Notes: generated by a model not told the origin, from the letters alone. Shown: positions 28,670 to 39,658, numbered from the stretch's first letter. The stretch is DNA of 64,000 nucleotides from Christiangramia lutea (GCF_022489035.1 NZ_JAKVTV010000005.1:62001-126000); one strand, 5' to 3'. Numbers and translations are program-made.

Positions 28670-31600
28670 TCAGTTTTGGGTGACTGGTTCTTTTTCTACA
28701 GTTTTTCCTTTTTGAAAATAAAGCCTGATATCTTCTGAAACCAGGTATAAACAAGGTACGATCACCAGAATAATGGAAGTCGCAAACACGATCCCGAATC
28801 CCAGGGAAATAGCCATAGGAATTAAGTAGTAAGCCTGGCTGGAGGTTTCAAGGATGATAGGAGTCAATCCGCCAAACGTTGTAAGCGTAGTCAACATGAT
28901 AGGACGGAAACGTCTTATCCCGGCTTCATGAATTGCTTCGTAAATAGAATGAGTTTCTCTTTTTTTATTGGCATAATCTATCATGATCAAAGAATCGTTC
29001 ACTACCACACCAGAAAGAGCGATCACCCCCATCAAACTAACCAGAGACAGATCGTATCCCAGTAAAATATGACCTATAACGGCTCCAACGATGCCAAACG
29101 GAATTGCCGTGAGCACAATTAAAGGCTGTGTATAGTTATTAAAAGCAATAGCCAGTAAAGCATAAATAAGGAGCATTGCTATACTGAATCCACTCCAGAG
29201 AGTTGCTGTAGATTCCCGCATATCTGCCTGTGAACCTTCAAAACTCCAGGTTAGCCCGGGAAAATCTGCTCTTAGTTGGGGCAGAACTTCCTCTTCTATA
29301 GATGCCAGAACCTGGGAAACGGTATTTGCCGGTTCCACATCCATTCCCACATTAACCACCCGGCTTCCATCCCGGCGATTAATACTTGTAAAGGCTTCGC
29401 GTTGCTCCAGGTCTACTACATCCATTAGGGGAACTTCTACACCGTTTTGAGTACGCACCAGAAAATTCTCCAAATTCTGAATATCCCTGCGTTCTTCCAA
29501 CGGAAGCTTCACACGAACCTCGATCTCATTGGTCCCTCTTAGTTGACGCATAGCCAGGGCTCCAAAAAAAGCGTCTCGAACCTGCTGACCAACTTCGGAA
29601 GAAGTTAACCCGAGATTTCTTCCTTCGGGTTTCAGCTTAAAGTCATATTGAATTTTTCCTTTATTATAATTGTCATTTACATCCCGTGTGTTATCATAAG
29701 CTTCCATTCTGTCCAGGAAAGCCATGCTGGCTCGTTCCAGGACATTGATATCCGGGTGGCTTAGGTCTACACTAATGGCTTGCTGATATCCTCCCGGGCC
29801 ACGCTCGGCCTCAAAAGTGATCTGGTCTACTCCTTCAATATCCCCAATATTATCCCTCCACAGAGTAATGACTTCTCGCGCAGTCATATCCCTTTCATCT
29901 GGCGGCCGCATTACGATCTCTACATCTATGAAATTCTGCCCGCGAACGTTCGTTTTTACTCCTTCAGCTACTTCATACAAATTATGTTCATCGAACATTT
30001 TTCGTGTGGAAGCGGTGATCTCCTCGGCAACTTTTGCCGCCTGAAGTGGAGTAGTGCCAACGGGAAGTGAAACCCCGGCCTCGATCTCGTCTGCCGCCAC
30101 TTCCGGCATCATGATCATTCCCATATGATCGCTATACCCATAGGCTCCAACCATTAATAGCAGGGCCACTGCAGCACTCAGCGTGATGTAGCGATACTCC
30201 AGGCACTTGTCCAGTACAGGTCGGTAATACTTATCTACAAGTCGGTTAAATCCCTGTGCAAATCTTTCCTGCCAGTCTTCAAATTTTCTAATAAACCCCT
30301 TTTTCTTTTTAATGGATAAATGAGCCAGGTGGGAGGGAAGTATGAATAATGCTTCCAGTAAAGAGATCGCCAGAATTACTATTACAACTACCGGAAGTGG
30401 CCACCAGAATTTCCCGGTCTCCCCGGGCATGAATAGCAATGGTACAAAGGCCAGGATGGTAGTGATGATACTGAAAATAACGGGTCTTGAAACATCCTTT
30501 GTTCCTTTTATTGCCGCTTCAATAGGGCTGTTACCTTGCTGCCTGTATTCATAAATATTCTCACCAACCACAATGGCATCATCCACAACTATTCCCAGAA
30601 CGATCAGGAATCCGAACATAGAGATCATATTAATGCTAACCCCGATCATTGGTAAAAAAATGATACCACCAATAAAAGAGATGGCCATTCCCATCATTAC
30701 CCAAAAGGCAAGGCGGTATTCCAGGAATAGGGTGAGTATCACCATAACGATAATAATGGCTAGGATCCCATTTTCGGTAAGCAGGGATAGTCTCTCCCGG
30801 TAATCTTCAGCACGGTTACTATCTATCCTGTATTGAATTCCAGGTGGAAGCTGAAAATCGTCCAGAATATCGTTGGTGATTTCTGAGATTTCGAGTGGAG
30901 ACTGATCACCGACCCTGTAAATACTTAAATCTACTGAAGGTTGCTGGTTGAACTGCCCGTGAAATCCAGTTTCCTCGAAACCATCTGTAATTTTTGCAAT
31001 ATCGGCCAAGGTTACTTTCGCCCCGGAAGGAGAGGATACAATTGTGATGCTTCCAAATTCCTCTGCCCATTGTTTGCGTTCCTTCATACGCAGCAGGATC
31101 TCACCAGATTCGGTTTCTACCGCTCCGGCAGGCACATCCCTGCTGGAACGTTCAATGATCTGAGCAACCTGACCAAGGGTAAGGTTATAGGCTCGAAGCT
31201 GATTTCTCGGGATCTCTACATGGGTGACATAATCAGGAACATTTCCCAATTCCACCTGGGTGATATTTGGGTTACTAAGGAGCCGGTTTCTTAATCTTTC
31301 TGCCAACTGGCGTAAGGTCCAGATATCGGCGTTGCCATAAAGACTGATTTCCAGCACATCTCTCTGGCGGTCCTGGAGACTTACCTGTGGTTCTTCGATA
31401 TCGTCTGGAAAGGTCCTAATCCGGCTTACGGCCTGGTCTATTTCCTGGAAACTTTTCATGCGGTCTGTCCCCGCAATGAGTTCTATACTTACATTTCCCG
31501 ATCCTTCGTTGGCTGTAGAAACGATCTCTTTGATACCCTGTATTCCGCGAACAGCTTCTTCCACCGGAAGCAAAATACCCTGTTCAACCTCGGCAGGGGC

Positions 31601-31795
31601 AGCACCCGGGTAGGTGACATTTACCTGCACATAATCCAGCTGGAATTGTGGAAAAACCTCTTTTTGGATATTGAACATGGTCCAGATCCCTCCAGCCAGC
31701 AAAACGATCATTAATAAATTTGCGGCAACAGAATTCCTGGCCATATATCCAATGGCACCTTCTTTACGTGTTTTTTTCTTACTTCCCTCGCTCAT
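28670..31795 (-). CDS. RND efflux pump, inner-membrane transporter
   Basis: A 1041-residue AcrB/MexB-superfamily transporter: N-terminal membrane segment, periplasmic porter domain beginning [24 protein letters not shown], about 12 membrane segments in two halves, and a paired Asp motif [12 protein letters not shown] in the fourth segment for proton relay. It begins immediately after the stop of the membrane-fusion gene. The substrate is not predictable, but the sequence is HAE-like rather than CusA-like because the methionine triad region is not evident. Confidence 0.93.
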   Translation of the reverse strand: MSEGSKKKTRKEGAIGYMARNSVAANLLMIVLLAGGIWTMFNIQKEVFPQFQLDYVQVNVTYPGAAPAEVEQGILLPVEEAVRGIQGIKEIVSTANEGSGNVSIELIAGTDRMKSFQEIDQAVSRIRTFPDDIEEPQVSLQDRQRDVLEISLYGNADIWTLRQLAERLRNRLLSNPNITQVELGNVPDYVTHVEIPRNQLRAYNLTLGQVAQIIERSSRDVPAGAVETESGEILLRMKERKQWAEEFGSITIVSSPSGAKVTLADIAKITDGFEETGFHGQFNQQPSVDLSIYRVGDQSPLEISEITNDILDDFQLPPGIQYRIDSNRAEDYRERLSLLTENGILAIIIVMVILTLFLEYRLAFWVMMGMAISFIGGIIFLPMIGVSINMISMFGFLIVLGIVVDDAIVVGENIYEYRQQGNSPIEAAIKGTKDVSRPVIFSIITTILAFVPLLFMPGETGKFWWPLPVVVIVILAISLLEALFILPSHLAHLSIKKKKGFIRKFEDWQERFAQGFNRLVDKYYRPVLDKCLEYRYITLSAAVALLLMVGAYGYSDHMGMIMMPEVAADEIEAGVSLPVGTTPLQAAKVAEEITASTRKMFDEHNLYEVAEGVKTNVRGQNFIDVEIVMRPPDERDMTAREVITLWRDNIGDIEGVDQITFEAERGPGGYQQAISVDLSHPDINVLERASMAFLDRMEAYDNTRDVNDNYNKGKIQYDFKLKPEGRNLGLTSSEVGQQVRDAFFGALAMRQLRGTNEIEVRVKLPLEERRDIQNLENFLVRTQNGVEVPLMDVVDLEQREAFTSINRRDGSRVVNVGMDVEPANTVSQVLASIEEEVLPQLRADFPGLTWSFEGSQADMRESTATLWSGFSIAMLLIYALLAIAFNNYTQPLIVLTAIPFGIVGAVIGHILLGYDLSLVSLMGVIALSGVVVNDSLIMIDYANKKRETHSIYEAIHEAGIRRFRPIMLTTLTTFGGLTPIILETSSQAYYLIPMAISLGFGIVFATSIILVIVPCLYLVSEDIRLYFQKGKTVEKEPVTQN

Positions 31796-32986
31796 TTATT
31801 CTTCGGCATTTGGAATTGAGGTGCTGTCTTTCGATGTTCTTAGCTTGATCCCGTTAGAAACCGTACTTAAGTTGGTGACTACTATTTTATCGCCGTCTTC
31901 CAAACCTTCGCTTATATAGGCATATTCAGAATCTGAAAGCAGGATCTCCACTTCCCTGATCTGTAATTCACCTTCCTGCATTACCCAAACCGTATTATTG
32001 CTTCTTATGAGATCCCGGTTAAGTCTTATTACATCCTGTATTTCCTCAGCTTGCATATGTGCTTCCACGAAGGACCCGATCATAAGTTCAGGTTTATCTT
32101 TATCAGTACTACGGGCTAATGGATCTGAAACCCATACCAGTATCCTTGCAAGCCTTGTTTGATCATCTAAAGCACCAACTTGCTTATACAGGTAGCCTTC
32201 ACGAAAATCTTCTTTGCTCCATGCTGAAGAATTCATGATCTTAACCGGTGAACCTTTTTGAGATTCTGATCCTGGAAATTTTAACCACCTTATCTTGTTT
32301 ACTGGAACTGTAAGGTTTACCCAGTAATGATCTATACCCACAAGTCTTCCCAGGTTATCACCCGGACTTACTTGGGAGCCTACAGTCACATTCTGACTAA
32401 GAATATGAGCATCGAAAGGAGCTTTGATAGTTGTTCTAGAAAGATTCAATTGTGCCTGCTCTACAGAGGCTTTCGCGGAATTTAAGCTAGCTTCAACAGA
32501 GTTCAGCTGAGGTTTTCTTAAAACCAATGATCGCTGTTCAGCCGAAAGAGAATCAATTCCTAACAATTCCAGATCCTGTTCTGCTACTTCCTGTCTTCCC
32601 ATTTCTACAGACATATCGGTCTCAGCCTGCTGAAGTTCGCTTTTCCTTAATTCCAGCGTATTCCTATAATCTGAAGGGTCTATTTGCATTAGAACTTCAC
32701 CTTTTTTTACAAAACCTCCGGGAATAAAAGATGGATCACGTCTAATTACCTGTCCCGCAACTAAAGGGCTTAGGGTGATATCTTCTACTGGCTGAACAGT
32801 TCCGGTGGCGACAATTACCGGCCTGAAATTGCCTTTTTCTGCTGGTTCAACCTTTACCAACATAGCCATTTGTTTTGTGGCTCCTTCGCTGCTGGCCGTT
32901 GGTTCAGTTAGAAAAATTAAAGAGGTGATCACCGCTGCGATCAACAGGATTATACCACAAATGATAAGAATCTTTTTTTTACTCAT
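31796..32986 (-). CDS. RND efflux membrane-fusion protein
   Basis: A 396-residue periplasmic adaptor: an N-terminal membrane anchor (about 5-27), barrel-sandwich/lipoyl halves (GTVQPVEDITLSPLVAGQV and TTIKAPFDAHILSQNVTVGSQVSPGD) flanking a coiled-coil hairpin (about 115-180), then beta-barrel and membrane-proximal domains. It links the RND transporter to the outer-membrane channel. Second gene of a three-gene operon. Confidence 0.93.
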   Translation of the reverse strand: MSKKKILIICGIILLIAAVITSLIFLTEPTASSEGATKQMAMLVKVEPAEKGNFRPVIVATGTVQPVEDITLSPLVAGQVIRRDPSFIPGGFVKKGEVLMQIDPSDYRNTLELRKSELQQAETDMSVEMGRQEVAEQDLELLGIDSLSAEQRSLVLRKPQLNSVEASLNSAKASVEQAQLNLSRTTIKAPFDAHILSQNVTVGSQVSPGDNLGRLVGIDHYWVNLTVPVNKIRWLKFPGSESQKGSPVKIMNSSAWSKEDFREGYLYKQVGALDDQTRLARILVWVSDPLARSTDKDKPELMIGSFVEAHMQAEEIQDVIRLNRDLIRSNNTVWVMQEGELQIREVEILLSDSEYAYISEGLEDGDKIVVTNLSTVSNGIKLRTSKDSTSIPNAEE

Positions 32987-32987
32987 G

Positions 32988-34379
32988 TTATTCCTCTAAA
33001 TATTCAATGTCTTCAATTTGGGTTTCCCTTTCGGTATCGAAACTGCCGGCCAGAGCACGATAAAGAGATATTCTGAATTCGATAAGTTCCTGCCTGGCAT
33101 TTATAAGATCCCTTTGCAACTGTTGTTCCTGCCCAAGGGCGATAAGAACGTCAAGGTAATCTGTGAGTCCGTTAAGGAAAGAAAGTTTCAACTGTTTATT
33201 GGTCTTAACCGCAAGGTCCAGTTGCTTTTCAAGGGTTGAGATCCTTTCCTTTTGTTTTAATTCCCTAACCAGGGCATCTTCAACCTCCCGGAAAGCAACT
33301 AAAACGGTCTGGCCGTATTCATAAAGACGTTGATTTTTAATGGCTTCAGTCCTGCCTACATCTGCATTCAATCTTCCTCCATAAATTATAGGTCCAACAA
33401 TATTTCCCGCCAGGGTATATGCCCAGTCCTGAAAAAGAGAGTTAAAATCGTTCGAACGCGCCTGGGCACTCAGGTTAAGCGAGATACTTGGATACTTACT
33501 TCTAATAGCTACAGCCATATCTCTGTCTGCGGCTAATACCAGGCTGTAGGCTCTTTTAAGGTCTGGCCGTCTTCGGGCAAGTTCCAGGGGTAAGCCGGTC
33601 TGAGGTAAGGCTGGTAATTCCGGAAAATTTGCCTCAGGAATTTTAGTAAAATTCTGTGGTGGTGTACCCAACAATACCGCCAGTTGGTTTTCTATAAGGG
33701 TCACATTGGTTTCAAAAAAGATCTTTTGATTTCTGGTAGATTCTAGCAGTTGTTCCTGTCTTAAAATATCTACCGCCCTTATTTGCCCACTGGTATATCT
33801 TGCTCTTAAAAGTTTAAGGATATTTTGATTTGTTTCTATTTGTTCCTCGATGAGCTCGAGTTCTTTCCTTGCAGCAACCAATCTATACCAGTTCAAAGCT
33901 GTTTCAGCAGAAACGGTCATGGCAGCCGCCTGATAATCGTAAAAACTGGCCTGTGCTCTAAATTCTTCTGCTTCTACTCCAGAACGTATTCTACCCCAAA
34001 GATCTACTTCATAAGCAGCCGAAAGACCTACCTGCGAATTCTCACCACCGGCAAAATCAGGTTCAGGACGGCTAATTCCTGTTCGAGCTTCAGCCTGAAT
34101 ATCAGGGAACAGAAAGGACCGTTGAACCTTTACGCTCGCTATAGATGCCTGGAATTGCTCCCAGGAACCTGCCAGTTCGAAATTTTTCACAAGGGCAGTA
34201 TCTATTAATTGGTTTAGTGTAGGATCATTTAAAGAAGTCCACCATTCTTCCTGAATTTCTGAAGCTCCCGAACTGGAAAAGTTTTCAGGTTGTTCTATAG
34301 GAGCTTCAACTTCCTGCATTTTTGGGGCACAGGCGGATAATAGCAAGAAAGCCCATAGAAAACAGGCAATTCTTTTCAA
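32988..34379 (-). CDS. Outer-membrane efflux lipoprotein (TolC/OprM type)
   Basis: A 463-residue outer-membrane channel with a lipobox (LLLSAC) and the duplicated helical OEP domain; DPTLNQLI, ARYTSGQI, ARRRPDLKRAY and NGLTDYLDVL are typical OprM-like positions. It is the first gene of the operon, followed one base later by the adaptor. No -7 element was recognised upstream. Confidence 0.93.
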   Translation of the reverse strand: MKRIACFLWAFLLLSACAPKMQEVEAPIEQPENFSSSGASEIQEEWWTSLNDPTLNQLIDTALVKNFELAGSWEQFQASIASVKVQRSFLFPDIQAEARTGISRPEPDFAGGENSQVGLSAAYEVDLWGRIRSGVEAEEFRAQASFYDYQAAAMTVSAETALNWYRLVAARKELELIEEQIETNQNILKLLRARYTSGQIRAVDILRQEQLLESTRNQKIFFETNVTLIENQLAVLLGTPPQNFTKIPEANFPELPALPQTGLPLELARRRPDLKRAYSLVLAADRDMAVAIRSKYPSISLNLSAQARSNDFNSLFQDWAYTLAGNIVGPIIYGGRLNADVGRTEAIKNQRLYEYGQTVLVAFREVEDALVRELKQKERISTLEKQLDLAVKTNKQLKLSFLNGLTDYLDVLIALGQEQQLQRDLINARQELIEFRISLYRALAGSFDTERETQIEDIEYLEE

Positions 34380-35368
34380 TCTATTTGTATGTTCTTTGGT
34401 TATATATATACTTTTTGAATTTAGGTTAAAAAGGCAGATGCAGAGATGAACTTCCTGTTTTTAGTTTCTTTTTAAGATTGAAGCTCTGATTTACAGGTGA
34501 ATCCTAAAGTTACAGAAATTTTCTGAAGGCCTGGCGCTGAAAATATTTCGGTAGAAAGATTTATTATATTATTAACAAGGGTTTAATTTCTATATCACGG
34601 GGAAAGAATGGTAGGAAAAGTTGTAAGAAAAAAATAGGAGGTAGGCTTTGAACAATTAAGGCAATAGATCTTCTTCGTAAATTTCAGTTTTCCTGTGGAT
34701 ATTATAAAATCCGAAGACCTATCGTTTGGGCTTACTAATTTCATTTTCAGAACAAATAAGATCTATTTTAGAAATTCACCTGCAATTTACTAATAAGGGA
34801 TATGACCAAGAATAATGACAGATAGTGTTAGGTTACTAATTAGAAAAAGTTGGAAGGAAAAACACCGGACCAAAGTAAACAAACCGACCCTACTCAATCT
34901 GCTGTACTATTAACTGGTCCGGATTTAAAATGGGATTTAAAAAAATTGAAACATACCCATTAACGAGTGTACTTTTCGCTGTATTCGTTACACTCTATTC
35001 TTTGCAATTCTAAACTTTTTTTTCGCAAATTAAAAACAGCCTTGGGAACGAGTGTTTTACCCGGTTTAAATGAAAAAATATTATTCAATACTTTTACTCG
35101 GGATATAAATTTCAAGATGTCAATTCCAATTCCAGGGTACGAATTCCATCCCTTTTTCTTTTAAAAAATGTATTGAATGAATTTAAAAGTAATTCTGAGT
35201 TTTTCTTAAAAGTTCTTCATAATCATTCAGGAAATTTCCAATTTTAAAATAATTTCAGGAATTATTGCGGAAACCGTAATTCGTCACTCGAGCTCGAAAA
35301 AATCTGTTTCTTTATGAGGTAAAAAAACTTAGCTTTAGCCTTTCATAAAAACATTATGATTCGTCAAT
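34380..35368. other. Gene-free stretch of 989 bases
   Basis: The longest intergenic region of the window. No frame in it has a recognisable protein. It holds an inverted repeat CCGGACCA (34865-34872)/TGGTCCGG (34915-34922) with a 42-base interior, a second with arms GAGTGTA/TACACTC near 34965-34996, and an isolated AGGAGGTAG near 34637 without a good downstream frame. It should include promoters for the efflux operon and the serine fusion gene; it may hide a small RNA or a gene too decayed to read. Confidence 0.5.
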
Positions 35369-37261
35369 ATGGATGATAAAAGGCATTTCGTAATAGATTT
35401 CGACAGCACCTTCACCCAGGTAGAGGCTTTGGATGTACTTGGTGAGATCACTCTGGAAAATAATCCGAACAAGGAAGAGAAACTACAGGACCTAAAGGAG
35501 CTAACCGATCTTGCCATGGGAGGAAAGTTGGCATTCAGAGAATCTTTGGAAAGAAGGCTTGAGATTCTTGACGCACATAAAAATTCTATTCCCGAGCTTA
35601 TTGAAAGGCTTAAAACAAAAGTTTCAGTTTCTTTTGTGAGAAACGAAGCTTTTTTTTCAGAATACCAGGACCGTATATATATTATTTCCAATGGATTCAG
35701 GGAATTCATTGTGCCTATCGTGAAAGAATACGGAGTGAAGGAAGAAAACGTGTATGCCAATAGTTTCCAGTTTGATGAGGAAGGGAATATTAGAGGTTTT
35801 GATAAGGAAAATGTACTCTCTTCAAGTAATGGAAAAGTTGAGTTATTAAAGAAACTGGATTTGAAGGGAGATGTCTATGTAATTGGCGATGGTTATAATG
35901 ACTATGAAATTAAAGCCGCTGGCTTAGCAAATAAATTCTATGCTTTTACTGAAAATATCGAGCGTGGAAATATCCTTGATAAAGCAGATCATATCACTCC
36001 AAGTCTTGATGAATTCCTATATCTTCATAAAATGAACAAAGCAATATCTTACCCTAAGAACAGAATCAAGGTTCTTTTACTCGAAAACGTACATGCAGAT
36101 GCTGTAGCCATCATGAAAAATGAGGGATATAATGTTTCAACGATCTCGGGAGCCCTGGATGAAGAAGAATTATCCGAAAAGATAAAAGATGTTTCCGTCC
36201 TTGGAATTAGATCTAAAACGCAATTAACGGCTAAAGTGCTTAAGAATGCCAATAGACTTATTGCTGTGGGAGCCTTTTGTATAGGCACGAACCAGATAGA
36301 TCTTGAAGAATGCCTAAAAAAGGGTGTAGCTGTTTTTAACGCCCCATATAGTAATACCAGGTCTGTGGTAGAGCTAGCTATTGGAGAGATCATATTATTA
36401 ATGCGTAACCTCCCAGATAGGATCGCTGAGATGCATAATGGGCAGTGGAATAAGTCGGCGACGGGAAGCTTCGAGGTAAGAGGCAAGAAATTAGGAATTG
36501 TAGGTTATGGAAATATTGGAGCACAGCTATCAGTAGTAGCAGAGGCAATAGGGTTTGATGTATACTATTACGACCTGGTAGAAAAACTTGCTCTTGGCAA
36601 TGCTACAAAATGTAACAGCCTTAAGGAACTTTTCGAAAAGGTAGACATAGTTACCTTACATGTAGATGGCCGTAAGGAGAATAAGAATATGATAGGTGAC
36701 AAACAATTCAAATGGCTTAAGGAAGGTTCTATTTTCCTGAATCTGGCCCGGGGGCAGGTAGTAGATGTAGAGGCTTTGAAGAAACATTTGGAATCTGGAA
36801 GAATAAGAGGAGCCGGAATAGATGTTTTTCCGAAGGAACCTAAAACTAACCAGGAAGAATTTGAATCACCCCTAAGAGGACTGCCAAACCTCATTTTAAC
36901 CCCGCATATAGGAGGAAGTACGCAGGAGGCGCAGGAAAATATTGGAAACTTTGTTCCTGGAAAGATCATCAATTATATAAATACAGGAAGTACAACTAAT
37001 TCTGTAAACTTCCCTAATCTACAATTACCCATACTGGAAAACGCCCATAGGCTGATACATATACATCATAATAAACCAGGTATTATAGCACATATTAACA
37101 GGATACTTGCAGCTCACGATATCAATATAGTGGGGCAATATTTAAAGACCAATGAGACAATTGGTTATGTGATCACAGATATAAATAAGGAGTATGATAA
37201 TGAGGTGATAAAGGAATTGAAGGGTATTGAAGGTACGATCAGGTTCCGCGTTTTATATTAA
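35369..37261 (+). CDS. serA: Phosphoserine phosphatase-phosphoglycerate dehydrogenase fusion
   Basis: A 630-residue two-enzyme protein. Residues 1-220 form a SerB-like HAD phosphatase (DFDST with Asp10 and Asp12; GDGYND near 172). Residues about 230-545 form a D-3-phosphoglycerate dehydrogenase (GYGNIGAQ NAD site near 378, LARGQVVD, PHIGGSTQEAQ). Residues about 555-630 form an ACT domain (NKPGIIAHINRILAAHDINI), the usual serine feedback site. It would catalyse the first and last steps of serine synthesis from 3-phosphoglycerate; the middle aminotransferase SerC is not in the window. The junction is in frame with no sign of error. Confidence 0.9.
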   Translation: MDDKRHFVIDFDSTFTQVEALDVLGEITLENNPNKEEKLQDLKELTDLAMGGKLAFRESLERRLEILDAHKNSIPELIERLKTKVSVSFVRNEAFFSEYQDRIYIISNGFREFIVPIVKEYGVKEENVYANSFQFDEEGNIRGFDKENVLSSSNGKVELLKKLDLKGDVYVIGDGYNDYEIKAAGLANKFYAFTENIERGNILDKADHITPSLDEFLYLHKMNKAISYPKNRIKVLLLENVHADAVAIMKNEGYNVSTISGALDEEELSEKIKDVSVLGIRSKTQLTAKVLKNANRLIAVGAFCIGTNQIDLEECLKKGVAVFNAPYSNTRSVVELAIGEIILLMRNLPDRIAEMHNGQWNKSATGSFEVRGKKLGIVGYGNIGAQLSVVAEAIGFDVYYYDLVEKLALGNATKCNSLKELFEKVDIVTLHVDGRKENKNMIGDKQFKWLKEGSIFLNLARGQVVDVEALKKHLESGRIRGAGIDVFPKEPKTNQEEFESPLRGLPNLILTPHIGGSTQEAQENIGNFVPGKIINYINTGSTTNSVNFPNLQLPILENAHRLIHIHHNKPGIIAHINRILAAHDINIVGQYLKTNETIGYVITDINKEYDNEVIKELKGIEGTIRFRVLY

Positions 37262-37555
37262 TTGAATTATTTTATTAGGTTAGAAGGTATTTCGGCAAAA
37301 TTCAATTTGTCAGGGTGAATTACTTCAATAATTTTGCAGGTTGAATATGCTTATTTTCATATTGCCCTATATTTAAATCATCTACGAAATTAGAATTTCT
37401 TGTCCTCGCAGAAATTTCCTACACTTCATTTCTACCGAAATAGGATGTTTACTGTTAAAAAAGTATTAATTAACTGTCGTTCAGTATCATAAGGTTTTTT
37501 GAGGTCTATATTTATTGGCCCTACTTACCTTTTTACTATGTTTTAAAACTGATTT

Positions 37556-37744
37556 ATGATGGATGAAGTACTTTTCTATTTTGTTGTGGGAGCCTCTATA
37601 ATAATTGTATCGGCTATTTGGATAAAATTAAGGCTGGACAATACCAAGCAGGAGAAACTTATAAAAAAATATCTTTCTGATCTTTCAATCCTGAAAAAAA
37701 AGAATCATAGTTTAAGACATTTAAAGAAGGAGTTGAATCAGTAG
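37556..37744 (+). CDS. Small single-pass membrane protein
   Basis: A 62-residue protein with one membrane segment (about 6-25, FYFVVGASIIIVSAIWI) and a basic, lysine-rich cytoplasmic tail (KKKNHSLRHLKKELNQ) of coiled-coil character. I do not recognise the family. The next Met is at residue 2. Two hairpins and a T run follow. Confidence 0.55.
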   Translation: MMDEVLFYFVVGASIIIVSAIWIKLRLDNTKQEKLIKKYLSDLSILKKKNHSLRHLKKELNQ

Positions 37745-37756
37745 ATAAAAACGTTA

Positions 37757-37789
37757 AGAAAGCTTAAGTTTTTTTAAATTTAGCTTTCT
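37757..37789 (+). repeat. Hairpin after the small membrane protein gene
   Basis: AGAAAGCT (37757-37764) pairs AGCTTTCT (37782-37789) around an AT-rich loop, 13 bases past the stop. Confidence 0.45.
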
Positions 37790-37859
37790 GTTAACTGTTG
37801 AATATTAATATATAAGCTATATTTATAATTGTAATTATCAGTGAAATGATAGTTGCGAA

Positions 37860-37903
37860 GGGTAACTGAAAAATGGTTTAAATATTTTGGTTACCCTTTT
37901 TTT
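37860..37903 (+). terminator. Rho-independent terminator
   Basis: GGGTAAC (37860-37866)/GTTACCC (37890-37896) stem with a longer interior, then seven T. It ends the transcript from the 62-residue gene or a small RNA between 37790 and 37900. Confidence 0.65.
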
Positions 37904-37930
37904 ATGTTTTTTTTCTTCACCTCGATTCGA

Positions 37931-39304
37931 TCAGATCAGTAGTAAAGTACAAATGTATACAACCGCTCCTCCGAGCATAAGAATAAAAGTATAAGGGAGA
38001 ATGTCCTTAGCATTTAATTTTGTTATCGCAAGTAAGGGTAATGCCCAGAAGGGTTGAAGCATATTAGTAAGTTGATCTCCATACGCAAAAGCCATTACTG
38101 CTTTATTCAAAGGGATTCCAAGATTTGCAGCGCTTTCTAGAACAATTGGGCCCTGTATTGCCCATTGACCACCGCCGCTGGGTACAAAAATGTTTACCAG
38201 GCCTGCGCTTAGGAATGTAAACAAAGGTAAGGTGGTTTCAGTAGCGATACTGGAAAAGAACGCCGCGATATCCCCAACCATTCCAGTTTCTTTCATAATG
38301 CCCATAATTCCAAAGTAAAGCGGAAATTGGATAAGAATCCCAGCTGCTCCGCTTATTGCTTCATCTAATGCCTTCAAAAATGAATGAAAAGACCTGTGAA
38401 GGAGTATACAACCCGATAGCATAAAGAAATTAAGCATATTGGGGGTTAGTTTACCATTAAAAAGGTCAGAAGAATAACTAACGAAAAATGCCGTAAACAG
38501 TAATAATCCAAAGATTAATTTTAACCACCTGGACCGGTCCAGTTTTTCAGCCCCTTCAATTTTTAAAGACTTTTTACTTTCCTTGACCTTCTCTGGTAGA
38601 TCAACGGTGTTGAAACCGGTATTTTTACTTAAAAGCCATAAAAGTCCCGGAACTATTATTAGGACGATTGAGAATGCAATAAGGTTCCAATCAGCAAAAA
38701 TGGTAGTATCTGTTGATATGGCGTCAGGAAGACTCGATACAAGGCTTTCGTTTTTGTAACCAGTAAAAAGGCCGCTTACATGTCCGGGTTCTGCCACTTT
38801 CAGTGGGGCACTTCCACTAATGCCTCCGTGCCAGATCATTAATCCTGAATATCCGGCGGCCCCAATTAATGGATAATTGATCTTGAATCCCCTTTCCTTT
38901 GCCGCCTCCCCAATTTTTCTAACCATGATGGCACCAAAAATGAGACCCAGCCCCCAATTGAAAAATGCCACGAGCATGGTAGATACCGAAACCATGATAA
39001 TTGCGCTGGTATTTCCGTTAATCAAACTTATAAGTCTTTCAGTAAGCCAGGCCATAGGTCTGCTTAGAACGAGTACATGGCCAAGAACAAGAATAAGCAT
39101 CATTTGTACGGCAAAAACGAGTAGGGCAGGATCCCACATACCTTCTTGCCAGAATTTTAGAATATTTATCATTGATGAAGTACTTCCGTCACCGGTATAT
39201 AAAAAAGCCATACTCATTGTTAGAAAACTAAGCAAGACAGCCAGAGTAAAAGGAGCAGGGATAATTTTCCTAAATCCAAATTCAATAAAGCGGGTGATTT
39301 TCAT
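37931..39304 (-). CDS. Short-chain fatty acid transporter, AtoE family
   Basis: A 457-residue membrane protein with about 12 segments and AtoE-family signatures (FIEFGFRKIIPAPFTLAVLL at the start, NWGLGLIFGAIMVRKIG, VPSGGGQWAIQGPIV, YGDQLTNMLQPFWALPLL). AtoE-type proteins carry short-chain fatty acids such as butyrate or acetoacetate. It stands alone and is divergent from a LysR relic that may once have controlled it. Confidence 0.88.
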   Translation of the reverse strand: MKITRFIEFGFRKIIPAPFTLAVLLSFLTMSMAFLYTGDGSTSSMINILKFWQEGMWDPALLVFAVQMMLILVLGHVLVLSRPMAWLTERLISLINGNTSAIIMVSVSTMLVAFFNWGLGLIFGAIMVRKIGEAAKERGFKINYPLIGAAGYSGLMIWHGGISGSAPLKVAEPGHVSGLFTGYKNESLVSSLPDAISTDTTIFADWNLIAFSIVLIIVPGLLWLLSKNTGFNTVDLPEKVKESKKSLKIEGAEKLDRSRWLKLIFGLLLFTAFFVSYSSDLFNGKLTPNMLNFFMLSGCILLHRSFHSFLKALDEAISGAAGILIQFPLYFGIMGIMKETGMVGDIAAFFSSIATETTLPLFTFLSAGLVNIFVPSGGGQWAIQGPIVLESAANLGIPLNKAVMAFAYGDQLTNMLQPFWALPLLAITKLNAKDILPYTFILMLGGAVVYICTLLLI

Positions 39305-39367
39305 ATGAAGTAAATTTCCAGGAACGCTTTAAAATTCTATAATTCTACTGGAATTAAAAAACAGAAT

Positions 39368-39567
39368 ATGTAATTGATTGAATATCAAAGAATAGGGTTT
39401 TTTGATGTGAACCGCTTCTCTAAAGCGGCCAAATTATATACAGGAGTGGCGAATAACCAGATATTGCTTTAATACCGGTAAGAGAAGGCCTTTCAGAATT
39501 TAATTCTTTTTAAGGGTGATTGGTTACTATTCTTCAGTTAACCGAATCATTCTCCCTGAAGTAAGGG
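39368..39567 (+). pseudogene. Relic of a LysR-family regulator N terminus
   Basis: From the ATG at 39368 the frame reads M, stop, then LIEYQRIGFFDVNRFSKAAK, VANNQI, stop, YR, stop, EKAFQN, LF, and after a shift QLTESFSL. This matches a LysR helix-turn-helix (sequence such as RFSKAAKLY, then R.LEKAF, then LTE.G). Stops are at 39371-39373, 39470-39472 and 39479-39481. The rest of the roughly 300-residue protein is absent. Its place, divergent from the fatty acid transporter, is where a LysR regulator is often found. Confidence 0.5.
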
Positions 39568-39658
39568 GTAATATGGTGTAGTTTAGCAGTGTTGTTATTT
39601 CATTAATCAATTTAATGACAGTTAAAAAAAATCATTATTCATTAAAAAAACATTCATC

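Noticed and set aside
34967-35164. Open frame of 65 codons before the serine fusion gene
   Set aside because: Starts on a non-ATG codon, hydrophobic-aromatic composition typical of AT-rich noncoding DNA, no recognisable domain.
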